A stretch of DNA of 64,000 nt from JANMES01 sp038329865 (GCA_038329865.1 JBBQNK010000003.1:102122-166121), one strand, 5' to 3'. Counted from the stretch's first letter, positions 23,862 through 34,125 are shown. Notes: a model not told the origin generated them from the sequence alone. Translations and numbers: made by a program.

Positions 23862-26800
23862 ATGTCTGGGGCAAAAGCGGATCGCGAAAGTTCGCACATT
23901 TTTCGTGAGCTGAGCGTGATCGAGCCGTTGGAGTCCCGCCTTCTGTTGTCTGTCGTCCCCGCCGGGTACAACGAAGTGCAGGTGGCTTCGGGATTAACCA
24001 GCCCGATCTCGATGGTCTTCGCGCCCGACGGCAGGCTCTTCGTCACCGAGCAGGCCGGCGATATTCGCGTCGTTAAAAATGGCTCGCTGCTCGCCACGCA
24101 CGTGCTTGATCTCACCGTGGATTCGCAGGGCGAGCGCGGCATGCTCTCGATGGCGTTCGATCCGAATTTCGCCACAAACAAATTCGTCTACGTCTACTAC
24201 ACCGCTACCACGCCGACCATTCACAATCGAGTCAGTCGATTCACCATGAATGGCGACACAATCGACCCGGCTAGCGAAACGGTGCTGTTTGATCTCGATC
24301 CGCTCGTCGCGATCTTTCATATGGGCGGCGACATTCATTTCGGCGGCGACGGGAAGCTTTATTTCACCGCCGGCGACAATCTCGATTCCACGAACTCGCA
24401 ATCACTCGCCACGACCAAGGGAAAGGTGCTGCGGATCAATCCCGACGGCTCGATCCCGACAGATAATCCGTTCTACAACACGCTTTCCGGGAATTACCGC
24501 GCCATCTGGGCGTACGGGCTGCGAAATCCGTACACGTTTGATGTCCAGCCGGGCACAGGCACCATCTTCATCGACGACGTCGGGCAGGTATCGTGGGAAG
24601 AAATCGACCCCGGGATCGCCGGCGCCAATTACGGCTGGCCGAACGCGGAAGGAACAGCGAATAATCCGGCGTATACGGATCCGATCTACACCTACGCGCA
24701 TCCCGTAGGCGGGAATGGTGCGGCGATCACCGGCGGGGCGTTTTACAATCCGGTGACGGCTGAATTCCCCACGTCGATGGTCGGCAAGTATTTCTTTGCC
24801 GACTATGTGAACGGCTTCATCAACGTTCTTGATCCGGCCACCAAAACCGCCACGCCGTTCGCCACGAGCGTGCCGAGCAGCGTAAATTTGAAAGTTTCGC
24901 CGGATGGCGAGCTGTATTATCTCTCGCGCGACACCGGCGCGGGCGTCGGCGCAATCTTCCGAATCCGGTACATCGATGCGCCAACGATCACCACGCAGCC
25001 GCAGAGCCAGAGCGTCTCGCCCGGGAGCGCCGTGTCGTTCAGCGTGCAGGCGACCGGCGCCGGGCCGCTCAGCTACCAGTGGCAGCGTGACGGCGTGAAC
25101 ATCGCCGGCGCGACAGGTTCGAGCTACACGCTCGCCACCACAACGGGCGCCGATAACGGCGCGAAGTTCCGCGTCATCATTACCGATTCGCTCGGCAATG
25201 CTTCACTCAGTAACGGCGCGACGTGGACGCCCGGCCAGTCCGGCAGTGCCGTCAATTTTGACGGCATCGACGATGTCGTCACCAGCGGGCTCGATCTAAA
25301 CCAATGGCTCGGCGGAACCGCGACGTTGACGGCATGGATCAAGACCACGCAAGTCGGTTCCAGCGTCTTCTGGCAAGCGCCGGGCATCACCGGCACGGAG
25401 CAGTACGGCGGGTCGAACGACATCTTCTGGGGCTGGATCGACGACACCGGCCGGATCGGTCTGCAGGCGGGCAACACCGTGGGCGCGCGCAGCGCCAATC
25501 CGATCAACGACGGCGCGTGGCACTTCCTGGCGCTCACGCGCGATTCCGCCAGCGGCGCGGTCAAAGTTTACGTCGACGGCGCGCTCAGCGGCAGCGCCAC
25601 CTCGGATGCAGGTTTCAAGAGCAGCAGTTTCTACAACATCGGCAGCATCGGCGATTCCGGCGGCACACCCGGGTATCTCAAGGGCGCGCTCGATGACGTC
25701 CGCATCTACAACCGCGTCCTCACGGCGGGCGAAGTTTCATCGGGCAACAGCCTGCCGGCGAGCGGGCTGGTGACGCGGTATGCGTTCGATGAGAACGCCG
25801 GCACCACGGCCTACAACGCCGTCGCCGCTGGCGGCAGCACGACGAGCGACGAGGCGACGCTGACCGTTGCCGCCGGTTCGGCGCCCACCGCTCAAATCCT
25901 CACGCCGACCGTCGGCACGACCTACACCGCCGGCGACACCATCAGCTTCTCCGGTTCGGCCACCGACCAGGAAGACGGCACGCTCCCCGCCAGCGCGTAC
26001 ACCTGGGATATTCAACTCCACCACGACACGCACTTCCACCCGGCCATGCTGCCCACAAGCGGCATCACCAGCGGAACGTTCGTCATCCCCACGCTCGGCG
26101 AAACGTCCGACAGCGTCTCGTACCGCATCACACTGAAAGTCACCGACTCCAGCGGCCTGACGACAACCGTCATCCGCGACGTCTTCCCGATCAAGGCCAC
26201 CATTACCGTCAACAGCAACGTACCCGGCGCGGCCCTCACGCTCGACGGCAAACCTATCACCAGCCCAACCACCTTCATCGGCGTCGCGGGGATTCAGCGC
26301 ACGTTCTCAGCGCCGGAGACGCAGATCATCGGCGGGATTACGTACACGTTCGACTCCTGGTCCGATGGCGGGGCGGCGACGCATACCATCTTCACACCGG
26401 CCGTCGATAGCACCTACACCGCCACGTACAAAGCCTCGCCGATACAGACCACGTACGTCAGCGATCTTACGCCGACGTCGGCCGTCAATGGCTGGGGGCC
26501 GTACGAGAAAGACACCAGCAACGGCGAAGACGCCGCCGGCGACGGGCACACGATCACGCTCAACGGCGTCACCTACGCCAAGGGTCTGGGTGTGCATGCG
26601 AACTCCGATATTTCGTACAACATCGCCGGCAAGGGTTTCAAAACCTTCGCCTCCGACATCGGGCTCGATGACGAGACGGCCTTTTACGGCAATGTCATCT
26701 TCCGCATCTATCTTGACGGCGCCGCCACTCCCGTTTACGACAGCGGCCTGATGAACAACAACTCGGCCACCAAGAGCATCACCATCGATGTCACCGGCAA

Positions 26801-28460
26801 GAGCACGCTGCGGCTTGTCGTGAATGACGGCGGCGATCAGATCTATCACGACCACGCCGATTGGGCGAACGCCCGGCTGACCAGCACGGGCAGCACCAAC
26901 ACCTCGCCGGTCGCGACGATCCTCACGCCGGCTGTCGGAGCGAAATACTCCGCCGGCACGACGCTCAGCTTCTCCGGAACCGGCACCGATCCCGAAGACG
27001 GCACGCTCGCCGCCGGCAAGTTCGCATGGAAAGTCGACCGCGTTAAGGCCGGCGTGGCCACCAACGTTCTCACGACGGCCGGCGCGACGAGCGGCAGCTA
27101 CGCGATCCCCGCGACGGGTGACACCGATCCGACGATTTTCTATCGCGTCACGCTCACCGTCACCGACTCCGCCGGCGCGACGAACACGGCCGCGCGCGAT
27201 GTGCTGCCGAACACCGTCACGCTCACGCTCGCCAGCAGCCCGGCCGGCGTGCCGATCACGATCGACGGAACGGCCGCAACGACGGTGACGAGTGTCGTCG
27301 GCACGCAGCGCGTCATCGCCGCGCCCGCCACGGCCACCGTGAGCGGAACGTCGTACGCCTTCGCCAGTTGGTCTGACGGCGGGGCGGCCACGCACACGAT
27401 CACCACGCCCGGCGCGAACGCGGGCTACACCGCTAGCTACACGGCAACCGTAACGCCGGCTGGGCCGGTCTATCTCAGCGATCTCACGCCAACGGCCATC
27501 TCCAACGGCTACGGCCCGTACGAGAAAGACAAGAGCAACGGCGAAGACCTCGCCGGCGATGGCAAAACGCTCACGCTCAACGGAGTCACCTACGAGGGGG
27601 GGTTAGGCGTTCACGCGCCGTCGGATCTGACCTTCGCGCTCGGCGGGAAGTACGCCACGTTCATCTCCGATATCGGTCTGGATGACGAAGTCGGCAGCAA
27701 TGGGTCGGTCGTGTTCCAGGTATTCCTCGACGGCGCGAAGGCGTACGACAGCGGCAAGATGACCGGCGCAACGGCAACGAAGAGCCTGGCAATCAACGTC
27801 GCGGGCAAATCCACGTTGCGGCTGGTCGTGACGACCGGCGGCGACAACTTCAACTTCGACCACTCCGACTGGGCCGGCGCGCGCCTTTTGCCGGCCAACA
27901 GCGCGCTGCCTTCGGGATGGACCAGCGCCAACGTCGGCTCGGTCGGCCAAACCGGCAGCGCAGGGTACGTCGGCGGATCGTTCGTGGTCGGTGTGTCAGG
28001 CACGGATATCGCCGGCACGAGCGATTCGTTCCGCTACGTCTATCAGCAAATCATCGGCAACGTGCAGTTGACCGCCCGCGTTGTGAGCCTCGGCAATTCT
28101 AATGCCGGCGCCAAGGCGGGCGTGATGCTCCGCTCGAGCCTCAACGCCAACTCCATCGAGGCCGGCATGTTCCTGACCGCCGGATCGGGATTCTCCGCCA
28201 CGCAGCGCACGACCGCCGGCGGATCGACCACCGCCACCAGCGGCGGCGCAAGCGCGTTCCCCTACTGGGTGCGCATCGTCCGCAGCGGCAATACCGTCAC
28301 GACGTTCCGATCGACCGACGGCATGGCCTGGACACAGGTGAGTTCGAGCACAGTCACCCTCGGCACGACGATCTACGTCGGCCTGGCGGTGACGAGCAAG
28401 AGCAACTCCGTGCTCACGACGGCGGTGTTGGATAATGTCTCGTTGGTGGCGCTGCCGTAA
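23862..28460 (+). CDS. giant secreted protein: sugar dehydrogenase-like propeller, LamG, PKD and two NPCBM modules
   Basis: 1532 residues. The N-terminus has the planctomycete LEPR-XLL-type export motif (VIEPLESRLLLS). Modules in order, approximate: glucose/sorbosone dehydrogenase-like beta-propeller (30-373, DGRLFVTEQAGDIRVV, GLRNPYTFDVQPGTG); Ig-like (375-455, TTQPQSQSVSPGSAVSFSVQ); LamG (460-630); PKD-like (665-760); NPCBM 1 (863-1006, GVHANSDISYNI); a second PKD-like; NPCBM 2 (1203-1342, GVHAPSDLTFAL); and a C-terminal lectin-like sandwich (1345-1532). It probably binds and oxidises extracellular carbohydrate. The ribosome site AAGGGAG supports the start. Close similarity between the two PKD-NPCBM halves points to internal duplication. 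Confidence 0.9.
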   Translation: MSGAKADRESSHIFRELSVIEPLESRLLLSVVPAGYNEVQVASGLTSPISMVFAPDGRLFVTEQAGDIRVVKNGSLLATHVLDLTVDSQGERGMLSMAFDPNFATNKFVYVYYTATTPTIHNRVSRFTMNGDTIDPASETVLFDLDPLVAIFHMGGDIHFGGDGKLYFTAGDNLDSTNSQSLATTKGKVLRINPDGSIPTDNPFYNTLSGNYRAIWAYGLRNPYTFDVQPGTGTIFIDDVGQVSWEEIDPGIAGANYGWPNAEGTANNPAYTDPIYTYAHPVGGNGAAITGGAFYNPVTAEFPTSMVGKYFFADYVNGFINVLDPATKTATPFATSVPSSVNLKVSPDGELYYLSRDTGAGVGAIFRIRYIDAPTITTQPQSQSVSPGSAVSFSVQATGAGPLSYQWQRDGVNIAGATGSSYTLATTTGADNGAKFRVIITDSLGNASLSNGATWTPGQSGSAVNFDGIDDVVTSGLDLNQWLGGTATLTAWIKTTQVGSSVFWQAPGITGTEQYGGSNDIFWGWIDDTGRIGLQAGNTVGARSANPINDGAWHFLALTRDSASGAVKVYVDGALSGSATSDAGFKSSSFYNIGSIGDSGGTPGYLKGALDDVRIYNRVLTAGEVSSGNSLPASGLVTRYAFDENAGTTAYNAVAAGGSTTSDEATLTVAAGSAPTAQILTPTVGTTYTAGDTISFSGSATDQEDGTLPASAYTWDIQLHHDTHFHPAMLPTSGITSGTFVIPTLGETSDSVSYRITLKVTDSSGLTTTVIRDVFPIKATITVNSNVPGAALTLDGKPITSPTTFIGVAGIQRTFSAPETQIIGGITYTFDSWSDGGAATHTIFTPAVDSTYTATYKASPIQTTYVSDLTPTSAVNGWGPYEKDTSNGEDAAGDGHTITLNGVTYAKGLGVHANSDISYNIAGKGFKTFASDIGLDDETAFYGNVIFRIYLDGAATPVYDSGLMNNNSATKSITIDVTGKSTLRLVVNDGGDQIYHDHADWANARLTSTGSTNTSPVATILTPAVGAKYSAGTTLSFSGTGTDPEDGTLAAGKFAWKVDRVKAGVATNVLTTAGATSGSYAIPATGDTDPTIFYRVTLTVTDSAGATNTAARDVLPNTVTLTLASSPAGVPITIDGTAATTVTSVVGTQRVIAAPATATVSGTSYAFASWSDGGAATHTITTPGANAGYTASYTATVTPAGPVYLSDLTPTAISNGYGPYEKDKSNGEDLAGDGKTLTLNGVTYEGGLGVHAPSDLTFALGGKYATFISDIGLDDEVGSNGSVVFQVFLDGAKAYDSGKMTGATATKSLAINVAGKSTLRLVVTTGGDNFNFDHSDWAGARLLPANSALPSGWTSANVGSVGQTGSAGYVGGSFVVGVSGTDIAGTSDSFRYVYQQIIGNVQLTARVVSLGNSNAGAKAGVMLRSSLNANSIEAGMFLTAGSGFSATQRTTAGGSTTATSGGASAFPYWVRIVRSGNTVTTFRSTDGMAWTQVSSSTVTLGTTIYVGLAVTSKSNSVLTTAVLDNVSLVALP

Positions 28461-28465
28461 TCTTG

Positions 28466-28634
28466 TCCCTCTCCCGGTATTCCGGGAGAGGGTAAGGTGA
28501 GGGTTCTGTCTCGGGGTCTATCGGCATTCCAATTCTAAAGATCTTGTGTCGCGTCGTTTCATCAATCCTGGATTGAAAGGGCATCGCAGCAGAACCCTCA
28601 CCCCGCCCTCTCCCGGCGTAACGGGAGGGGGAGT
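28466..28634. repeat. CCCTCTCCCGG element, long form
   Basis: Left end CCCTCTCCCGGTATTCCGGGAGAGGG followed by GTGAGGGTTCTG; right end is the inverse (CAGAACCCTCACCCC...CTCTCCCGG). About 70 bases of unique sequence lie between. The left unit alone is a strong hairpin that could stop transcription. Further copies are at 42931, 44678, 52808 and a fragment at 31135. Confidence 0.85.
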
Positions 28635-28664
28635 TTCGCTCTTTATGCGGAATTTGAAAATCCA

Positions 28665-29186
28665 CTATTGCGGTGGCGTGTGAATGCGATCCTGATCCGG
28701 CAGCACGTTCTCGCCGTACACCTTCACCAGCGGCACGTCGAGCGTCATCGCCAGCAGGAGCGCCTCCTGCCGCGGGTGATCGGACGGCGGGTAGCGAATG
28801 TCGTCGTTACGGCTGAGCAGTTCGATCTGCGATCCCTCCGGCCCCGTGCCGCCGAGCAGCGTGAGACGCACATCAGTAATCGCGCCGAACGGCACGTGCT
28901 GCTCGAAGCAGAACCGCCCGATGCCGTGGCGGATGCGAACGTAGCGGACGTTTTTCAGAATCGCGACTTCAAACTGGAACTTCCGACAAGCCACCGCAAC
29001 CACGGCGAAGACGACGCAAAACATCGCGCTCAGGCCGCCTTCCCACCGCCGGTACATAAACGCCGGCACGGCGATCGTCGCATGCATCACGCTGAGCATG
29101 GAAAACAAAATCGTATAAAGTTTGTCGGGAGATGAGCGATGAACCAGATTGCCGGACTCGGTCAATACGGTGGCGCGAGCGGACAT
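28665..29186 (-). CDS. membrane protein with PH-like C-terminal domain
   Basis: 173 residues from the ATG at 29186. The first 90 residues hold two hydrophobic hairpin helices (YTILFSMLSVMHATIAVPAF, GLSAMFCVVFAVVAVA). The C-terminal part has strands like the bacterial PH or YcxB domains (FCFEQHVPFGAITDVRLTLLG). The function is unknown. The frame could start earlier (29261), but those residues overlap a repeat-rich spacer and look non-coding. Confidence 0.65.
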   Translation of the reverse strand: MSARATVLTESGNLVHRSSPDKLYTILFSMLSVMHATIAVPAFMYRRWEGGLSAMFCVVFAVVAVACRKFQFEVAILKNVRYVRIRHGIGRFCFEQHVPFGAITDVRLTLLGGTGPEGSQIELLSRNDDIRYPPSDHPRQEALLLAMTLDVPLVKVYGENVLPDQDRIHTPPQ

Positions 29187-29254
29187 GATGGCGATTGTAA
29201 CAATCGGGAAATGGGAAAATCCAATGAGAAATTCCGCGCAGAGAAATGATCTTC

Positions 29255-29315
29255 GTCGCACGGGCTACCAGCCCGTGTCATTCGAATAAAAGCATGGGCT
29301 AGTAGCCCATGCGAC
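29255..29315. repeat. REPIN-like element, CATGGGCTA family, second copy
   Basis: GTCGCACGGGCTACCAGCCC and the inverse GGGCTAGTAGCCCATGCGAC flank a short AT-rich spacer. Same family as 16754-16810. It lies between two genes on the minus strand. Confidence 0.9.
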
Positions 29316-29324
29316 GGGGACCTA

Positions 29325-30989
29325 TCACCAAGATTTCCCGTTCTTCCGCGTGCCGCAGAGGGCAACTTGCAACCCGAGCTCATGCGCCAGCTGCGCCTTG
29401 GCCAGCAGCGCCTTGTCGGCCTCATCCGCACTGTTGGCGTAGACGACTTGAATGTGGTTGGCCTTATGCCGGGCCATCATCTGGTCGCGGCTCACGCCGT
29501 ACGTCACCGCGTGCATGATCGGCCACTGCGGGGTGGTGGCGTTCCAACGGCGGTGCGTTTCTTCGATCGGCAACTCGACCACGCCGGCCCGGCCGAGGTC
29601 CATTTTCAGAACGCCGTCTTCCATGTAGATGCGGCTCCATACGATCTCGCCAACCTTGCTGATCCCCTTGAGCGTCCCGCCGCCCAGCCGGAAGAACATG
29701 TACGGCTGGCGTTCCGATGACGCGCCCGACCATCCGCCGATGAAATGCGCTGGCGGGGCGCTGCCGGAGATGAGGAAAACCCAGACGTAATCATCCACCG
29801 TGCCGGATTTGTCCCAGTCGCCCCAGCGGAGATCGTGCAGAGTGTTTTCGACCGGTTGGCCCATCGCCTTGTGCACTCGGTAGGTAAGCAGGCCGTCGAG
29901 GCCGGCGCATTCGTCGACTTCATTGAAGTGCGGCAGGGGTTGGCCTTCGAATAAAATCCGCGAGCCGTCGCGCGACCGCACCGGCGGGCGGTCGGCGTTA
30001 TTGAGCATGCCTTCGACCAGATCGCTGGCGGGCAGCAAGTCCTTCAGACCTTGCTGATATTGGATGCCGATCGCATGACAACCGAAATCATCCGCAATCC
30101 GCACGGCCGCCACGTACATCTTGCATTGTTGGTGGATCTGGTGATCGGTCAGGTGTTCCTGCTCATTATGGCCGGTGACAAACTTCATGCCGCGTTCGCC
30201 CATCCACCAGCGGACGTCATCGGCTTCTTTGTCTGACACCTGCGTGGTTTCGTAGTAAAGAGCCGACTGGCTGAGGCGCTCCTTGTACACGCCGGTGGGG
30301 TGGAGCAGTTCGTCGGGGATGATGGCGTTGAACATGCCCATGCACCCTTCGTCGAAGATGCCCATGATCGCTTTCTCGCGCTTGAGCTGGCGAGCCAGGC
30401 CTTGCGCGAGCTTCTTTTCCTTGTGGCCGACCTTTACTTTTTTCCACGGCACGACGTGCGTGGTCTTGTGCTTCACGTGGCCGGTCTTGAGCCAGGTGCG
30501 GAGCGTCTTGCGGAAGAAATCGTCGGTGAAATCTTCCGACCAGATGGTGGAGTACTTCACGCCGGCCTTGGTGAGCGAGCCGTTGAGATTGAGCATCCCA
30601 ACAAGCCCCGGCCAAGTGCCCGACCAGTTAGCGATCGTCAAGATCGGCCCGCGGTGGCTGATCAGCCCGTGCAGCAGGTGATGCGAATACTGCCATACGC
30701 ACTCGGCCACGATCAGCGGCGCGTCGGGATCGATGTTCGCAAACACCGCCATCCCTTCCTTCTGCGAGCCGATGAATCCGTGCTGCTGCTCCGGCTTGTA
30801 GTGGTGCGCGCGAACGACTTCATACCCCTCGGCCGCGATGGCGGATTTGATCTGCGCCTCCATCTGCTCCTGCGCCGGCCAACAGAGTTGATTGGCCGAC
30901 ACCCGCAAGTCGCCGTTGGCGACGAGCTGGATTTGCTTCTTCTTGACCTTGGCAGTTTTAGCAACGACGGGAATTTGGTATTTGCTCAC
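29325..30989 (-). CDS. L-fucose/L-arabinose isomerase-like protein
   Basis: 554 residues from the GTG at 30989, which has GGAGG five bases upstream; an in-frame GTG at 31034 lacks one. Regions resemble the fucose-isomerase fold: an N-terminal substrate domain (ANIDPDAPLIVAECVWQYSH, ANWSGTWPGLVGMLNLNG) and a C-terminal domain. Glu and Asp near EQEHLTDHQIH and a late His (DQMMARHKANHIQVVY) could be metal ligands. It probably interconverts an aldose and a ketose; the exact sugar is unclear. It belongs to a loose sugar-use region with rhaB and an aldo/keto reductase. Confidence 0.75.
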   Translation of the reverse strand: MSKYQIPVVAKTAKVKKKQIQLVANGDLRVSANQLCWPAQEQMEAQIKSAIAAEGYEVVRAHHYKPEQQHGFIGSQKEGMAVFANIDPDAPLIVAECVWQYSHHLLHGLISHRGPILTIANWSGTWPGLVGMLNLNGSLTKAGVKYSTIWSEDFTDDFFRKTLRTWLKTGHVKHKTTHVVPWKKVKVGHKEKKLAQGLARQLKREKAIMGIFDEGCMGMFNAIIPDELLHPTGVYKERLSQSALYYETTQVSDKEADDVRWWMGERGMKFVTGHNEQEHLTDHQIHQQCKMYVAAVRIADDFGCHAIGIQYQQGLKDLLPASDLVEGMLNNADRPPVRSRDGSRILFEGQPLPHFNEVDECAGLDGLLTYRVHKAMGQPVENTLHDLRWGDWDKSGTVDDYVWVFLISGSAPPAHFIGGWSGASSERQPYMFFRLGGGTLKGISKVGEIVWSRIYMEDGVLKMDLGRAGVVELPIEETHRRWNATTPQWPIMHAVTYGVSRDQMMARHKANHIQVVYANSADEADKALLAKAQLAHELGLQVALCGTRKNGKSW

Positions 30990-31134
30990 GGATTCCTCCA
31001 AGAGTTGAGACGCACGATCGGCCGGTGACCCCACCGGGCCTGTTATGATACTGGACGATCCGAATGCGCCAACGGGAGAATTCGGGGTTCAGATTGAGTT
31101 AAGAATAGCTCAGTGACGAGCGGCCTTCTTGCTC

Positions 31135-31160
31135 GTTCTCCCGGTATTCCGGGCGAGGGA
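31135..31160. repeat. fragment of the CCCTCTCCCGG element
   Basis: A single arm, CTCCCGGTATTCCGGGCGAGGG, lies between the aldo/keto reductase stop and the isomerase gene. Its partner arm is missing, so it looks like a decayed or solitary unit. Confidence 0.75.
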
Positions 31161-31165
31161 CAAAC

Positions 31166-32197
31166 CTACACCGGCCGCGGGTTGCGCTTGGCGAATTGGG
31201 CCTGGTGCCAGTACGGATACGCGAGTTGCTTGTCGCTGGCTGCGTCAAGCTTGGCGATCTGTTCTTTTGTAAGCTTCCAGTCGACGGCGCCGAGGTTATC
31301 GCGGAGTTGCTTTTCGTTGCGTGCGCCGATGATTACATTCGCCACCGTCGGCCGTTGCAACAGCCAGTTCAGGGCGATCTGCGGCACGGTCTTGCCGGTC
31401 TCCTTCGCGACCGCGTCGATCGCTTCGACGACACGATAAACGTCTTCGTCCGGAATCGGCGGGCCGGCGTCGGCGGTAACTTTGCTGTTCAGGCGACTCA
31501 CCTCCGGCCTCGGTTGGCCGCGGCGGATTTTGCCGGTCAGGCGGCTCCATCCGAGCGGGCTCCACACCACCGTGCCAACGCCCTGGTCCATTCCAAGTGG
31601 CATCAGCTCACTCTCAAAATCGCGGCCGACGAGGGAGTAGTAGGCCTGGTGCGCGACGTATCGCGCGAGGCCGTGCTTCTCCGAGATCGCCAGCGATTTC
31701 ATCAGGTGCCAGCCGGAGAAATTGGAGCAGCCGATGTAGCGGATCTTTCCCTGCTTCACGAAATTATCGAGCGTCTGCAGCGTCTCCTCGATCGGCGTGA
31801 TCGCGTCGAACCCGTGCAGCTGATAGAGGTCGATGTAATCGGTGCCGAGTCGCTTCAAGCTCCCTTCGAGCGTGCGGATCAGATGAAACCGCGACGATCC
31901 AACCTCGTTCGGCCCCGGCCCCATCGCGAACGTGCCCTTGGTAGAAATGAGCACGTTGTCGCGCCGGCCCTTGATCGCCTGGCCGAGAATTTCTTCCGCG
32001 CTACCATGCGAGTAAACATCAGCGGTGTCGAACATCGTCAGGTCGTTTTCCAGGCAGATATCGACCAGCCGAGTCGCCTCGGCGACGTCGCTCGTGCCAA
32101 ATCCTTTGAAGAATTCATTCCCGCCGCCGAACGTGCCTGTGCCGAGACTGAGGACGGGAACTTTGAAACCGGACGCGCCGAGTTGACGGTATTCCAT
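31166..32197 (-). CDS. aldo/keto reductase
   Basis: 343 residues. The catalytic set is visible: FDTADVYSHGSAEEILG (Asp and Tyr), LISTKG (Lys) and YQLHG (His), with the C-terminal NADP site (VIIGARNEKQLRDNLGAVDWKLT). It reduces aldehydes or ketones with NADPH and may act on sugars. It lies directly downstream of the CLC channel gene on the same strand (29 bases), and the isomerase gene follows at 30989. Confidence 0.9.
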   Translation of the reverse strand: MEYRQLGASGFKVPVLSLGTGTFGGGNEFFKGFGTSDVAEATRLVDICLENDLTMFDTADVYSHGSAEEILGQAIKGRRDNVLISTKGTFAMGPGPNEVGSSRFHLIRTLEGSLKRLGTDYIDLYQLHGFDAITPIEETLQTLDNFVKQGKIRYIGCSNFSGWHLMKSLAISEKHGLARYVAHQAYYSLVGRDFESELMPLGMDQGVGTVVWSPLGWSRLTGKIRRGQPRPEVSRLNSKVTADAGPPIPDEDVYRVVEAIDAVAKETGKTVPQIALNWLLQRPTVANVIIGARNEKQLRDNLGAVDWKLTKEQIAKLDAASDKQLAYPYWHQAQFAKRNPRPV

Positions 32198-32226
32198 ATT
32201 GAATAAATCCTTTGGAAGACTGTAGG

Positions 32227-34125
32227 TTACGTACTCGCCGCCGCACCCGCGCGGTACTTCGCGATGACGGATTTGCGGCTCAATGTACCAATGATGTGAT
32301 TGACCGCGTGCTCGGTCGTCACCGGCAGGTGTTCCACATCGAACGCGGCGAATCGATCGAACGCCATCGCCAGATCGTCGGTATTGCGCAGCAGGGGAAT
32401 GTTCGTTCGCATTAAGTCGCTGACGATCAGCAGCGGCGTGGCCTCTTCGTGACGGAAAGCGCTCATCGCGTCCTCCGCCACCAGCATGCCGATGTAGTCG
32501 CCTTTCTCATTGACGACGACGAAATCCTTCGGGCCTTCGTTGTCGATATGGCTGATCACGATGGAGATCGAGTCGCCTGGCCGTAGCGTGACGGCCGGGT
32601 CCAGGCGGATCTGCTCGACACTCAGCCGCCGGAGCATGAGCAGGTCCGAGTTGTCCCCCAGATGCACGCCGCGCTCACGCAGAATCGTCGTGTAGATCGA
32701 ATCGCGGTAAAGCACGCGAGCGATGCCGACGGCCGTCACAATCGCCAGCATGGCGGGCAGGGTGAGCTTATAGTCGTGCGTCAGCTCGAGCAGGATGAGA
32801 ATCGAAGCCAGCGGCGCATGCACGACGGCCCCGAGCACCGCCCCCATGCCGACAAGCGCGTACAGTTCCGGGAGAGCGCTCTGTACACCCGCGAGCCGCA
32901 GCAGCACGCCAAGAAGCCCGCCAACGACCGCGCCCAGGAACAGCGCCGGCCCGATCACGCCGCCGCCGCCGCCGCTGCTGACCGTAATGCTCGCCGCCAC
33001 CATTTTCACCACCAGCAGGGTGAAAAGAAACGCGATCAGGTAAGCCACGCTCCAGTTGCTCTGACTATAAAACGAGCTCGAAAGCATCGGCTGCATCGCG
33101 TTGTAACCGTCGCTGAAGAATGCGGGCATCGGGTAGGTTTCAAACGGGATCGGCTTGGACTGGTTCAGCAATAATCGCCCGAATACCAGCACGTACGCGA
33201 TGCCCATCACGCCCAGGAGCAGTCCGCCGAGCGACGGCTTTAAAAACGCCGGGATTTTCAGGTGTTCGAACGCGTGTTCCATCCTGATCATCAGCTTGGT
33301 GAACAGCACCGCCACCAGTCCGCACGCGACGCCCAGCAGCAAGAAGTTCCCGAGCTGGCCCCAGCCGGCCTCCATCTGCTGGCTGACGAGCCAGTCGGGC
33401 ATGGCGAAAATCGCTTCAAACGGCGAGTGCAGGACGTTCTGCAGAATCGCCTTGGTGGTGACGTTGGCGATCACGCTCGCCACGACGACCGGCGCAAACG
33501 TGCGGATCGAAAAATCCTGCATGATCACTTCGAGCGTGAAGAGCACGCCGCCGATAGGGGAGTTAAAGATCGCGCTGATGCCCGCGGCCGATCCGCAGCC
33601 GATCACCAGCGGCATGTACTGCCGGCTGAGCCCGAGCAGGCTGCCGAACCCGCTGGCGATGGCGGCGCCGATCTGAACGATTGGCGCTTCCGCGCCGACC
33701 GATCCGCCGGTGCCGATCGTGATCCCGCTGGTCAGAATCTTTTCAATCGCGACGGTCGGCCGAATGAACCCCTTCGAGCGGATGACCGACTCCATCACGT
33801 CGGCCAGCCCGTGAATGCCTTTAACTTTGAAAACGATCTTCGAAAGAACTCCCACCACCAGCCCGCCCAGAGTGGGAATCACAATGAGCAGATAGAGGTG
33901 CGAGTGATAGAGCTTGTTCTCCCCCGGCGCGGCGAACAGCAGCTCGCGCAGGCGAACGATCATCTCATGAAACAGCACCGCCGCCGCCGCCGTCACAATG
34001 CCGACGAGGACGGCAAGAACCAGGAAGAAGGAATCTTCGCGGAAGCCGAGCCGGACGAGCGTTCGAGTTATTAAAAGCCGGAGCCGGACGGCGCCGTCGA
34101 TCAAGGCAGCAAACATCCCCAACAC
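32227..34125 (-). CDS. CLC-type chloride channel/antiporter with tandem CBS domains
   Basis: 632 residues. Residues about 20-450 are the CLC membrane domain with the selectivity motif GGSVGAEAPIVQIGA and the pseudo-twofold helix GCGSAAGISAIFNSPIGGVLFTLE; GGGGGVIGPALFLGA lies in the second half. Two CBS domains (about 500-620) follow, which in this family sense adenine nucleotides. It moves Cl- across the inner membrane. The first selectivity motif has AEAP where GREGP is canonical, a variant known in many CLC proteins. The divergent mnmA start is 108 bases away. Confidence 0.9.
   Translation of the reverse strand: MLGMFAALIDGAVRLRLLITRTLVRLGFREDSFFLVLAVLVGIVTAAAAVLFHEMIVRLRELLFAAPGENKLYHSHLYLLIVIPTLGGLVVGVLSKIVFKVKGIHGLADVMESVIRSKGFIRPTVAIEKILTSGITIGTGGSVGAEAPIVQIGAAIASGFGSLLGLSRQYMPLVIGCGSAAGISAIFNSPIGGVLFTLEVIMQDFSIRTFAPVVVASVIANVTTKAILQNVLHSPFEAIFAMPDWLVSQQMEAGWGQLGNFLLLGVACGLVAVLFTKLMIRMEHAFEHLKIPAFLKPSLGGLLLGVMGIAYVLVFGRLLLNQSKPIPFETYPMPAFFSDGYNAMQPMLSSSFYSQSNWSVAYLIAFLFTLLVVKMVAASITVSSGGGGGVIGPALFLGAVVGGLLGVLLRLAGVQSALPELYALVGMGAVLGAVVHAPLASILILLELTHDYKLTLPAMLAIVTAVGIARVLYRDSIYTTILRERGVHLGDNSDLLMLRRLSVEQIRLDPAVTLRPGDSISIVISHIDNEGPKDFVVVNEKGDYIGMLVAEDAMSAFRHEEATPLLIVSDLMRTNIPLLRNTDDLAMAFDRFAAFDVEHLPVTTEHAVNHIIGTLSRKSVIAKYRAGAAAST

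Noticed and set aside
28466..28634. Two separate terminators flanking a small gene.
   Set aside because: The same two-unit layout occurs in four other places, once within a coding sequence, so it is a repeat family that may act as a terminator secondarily.
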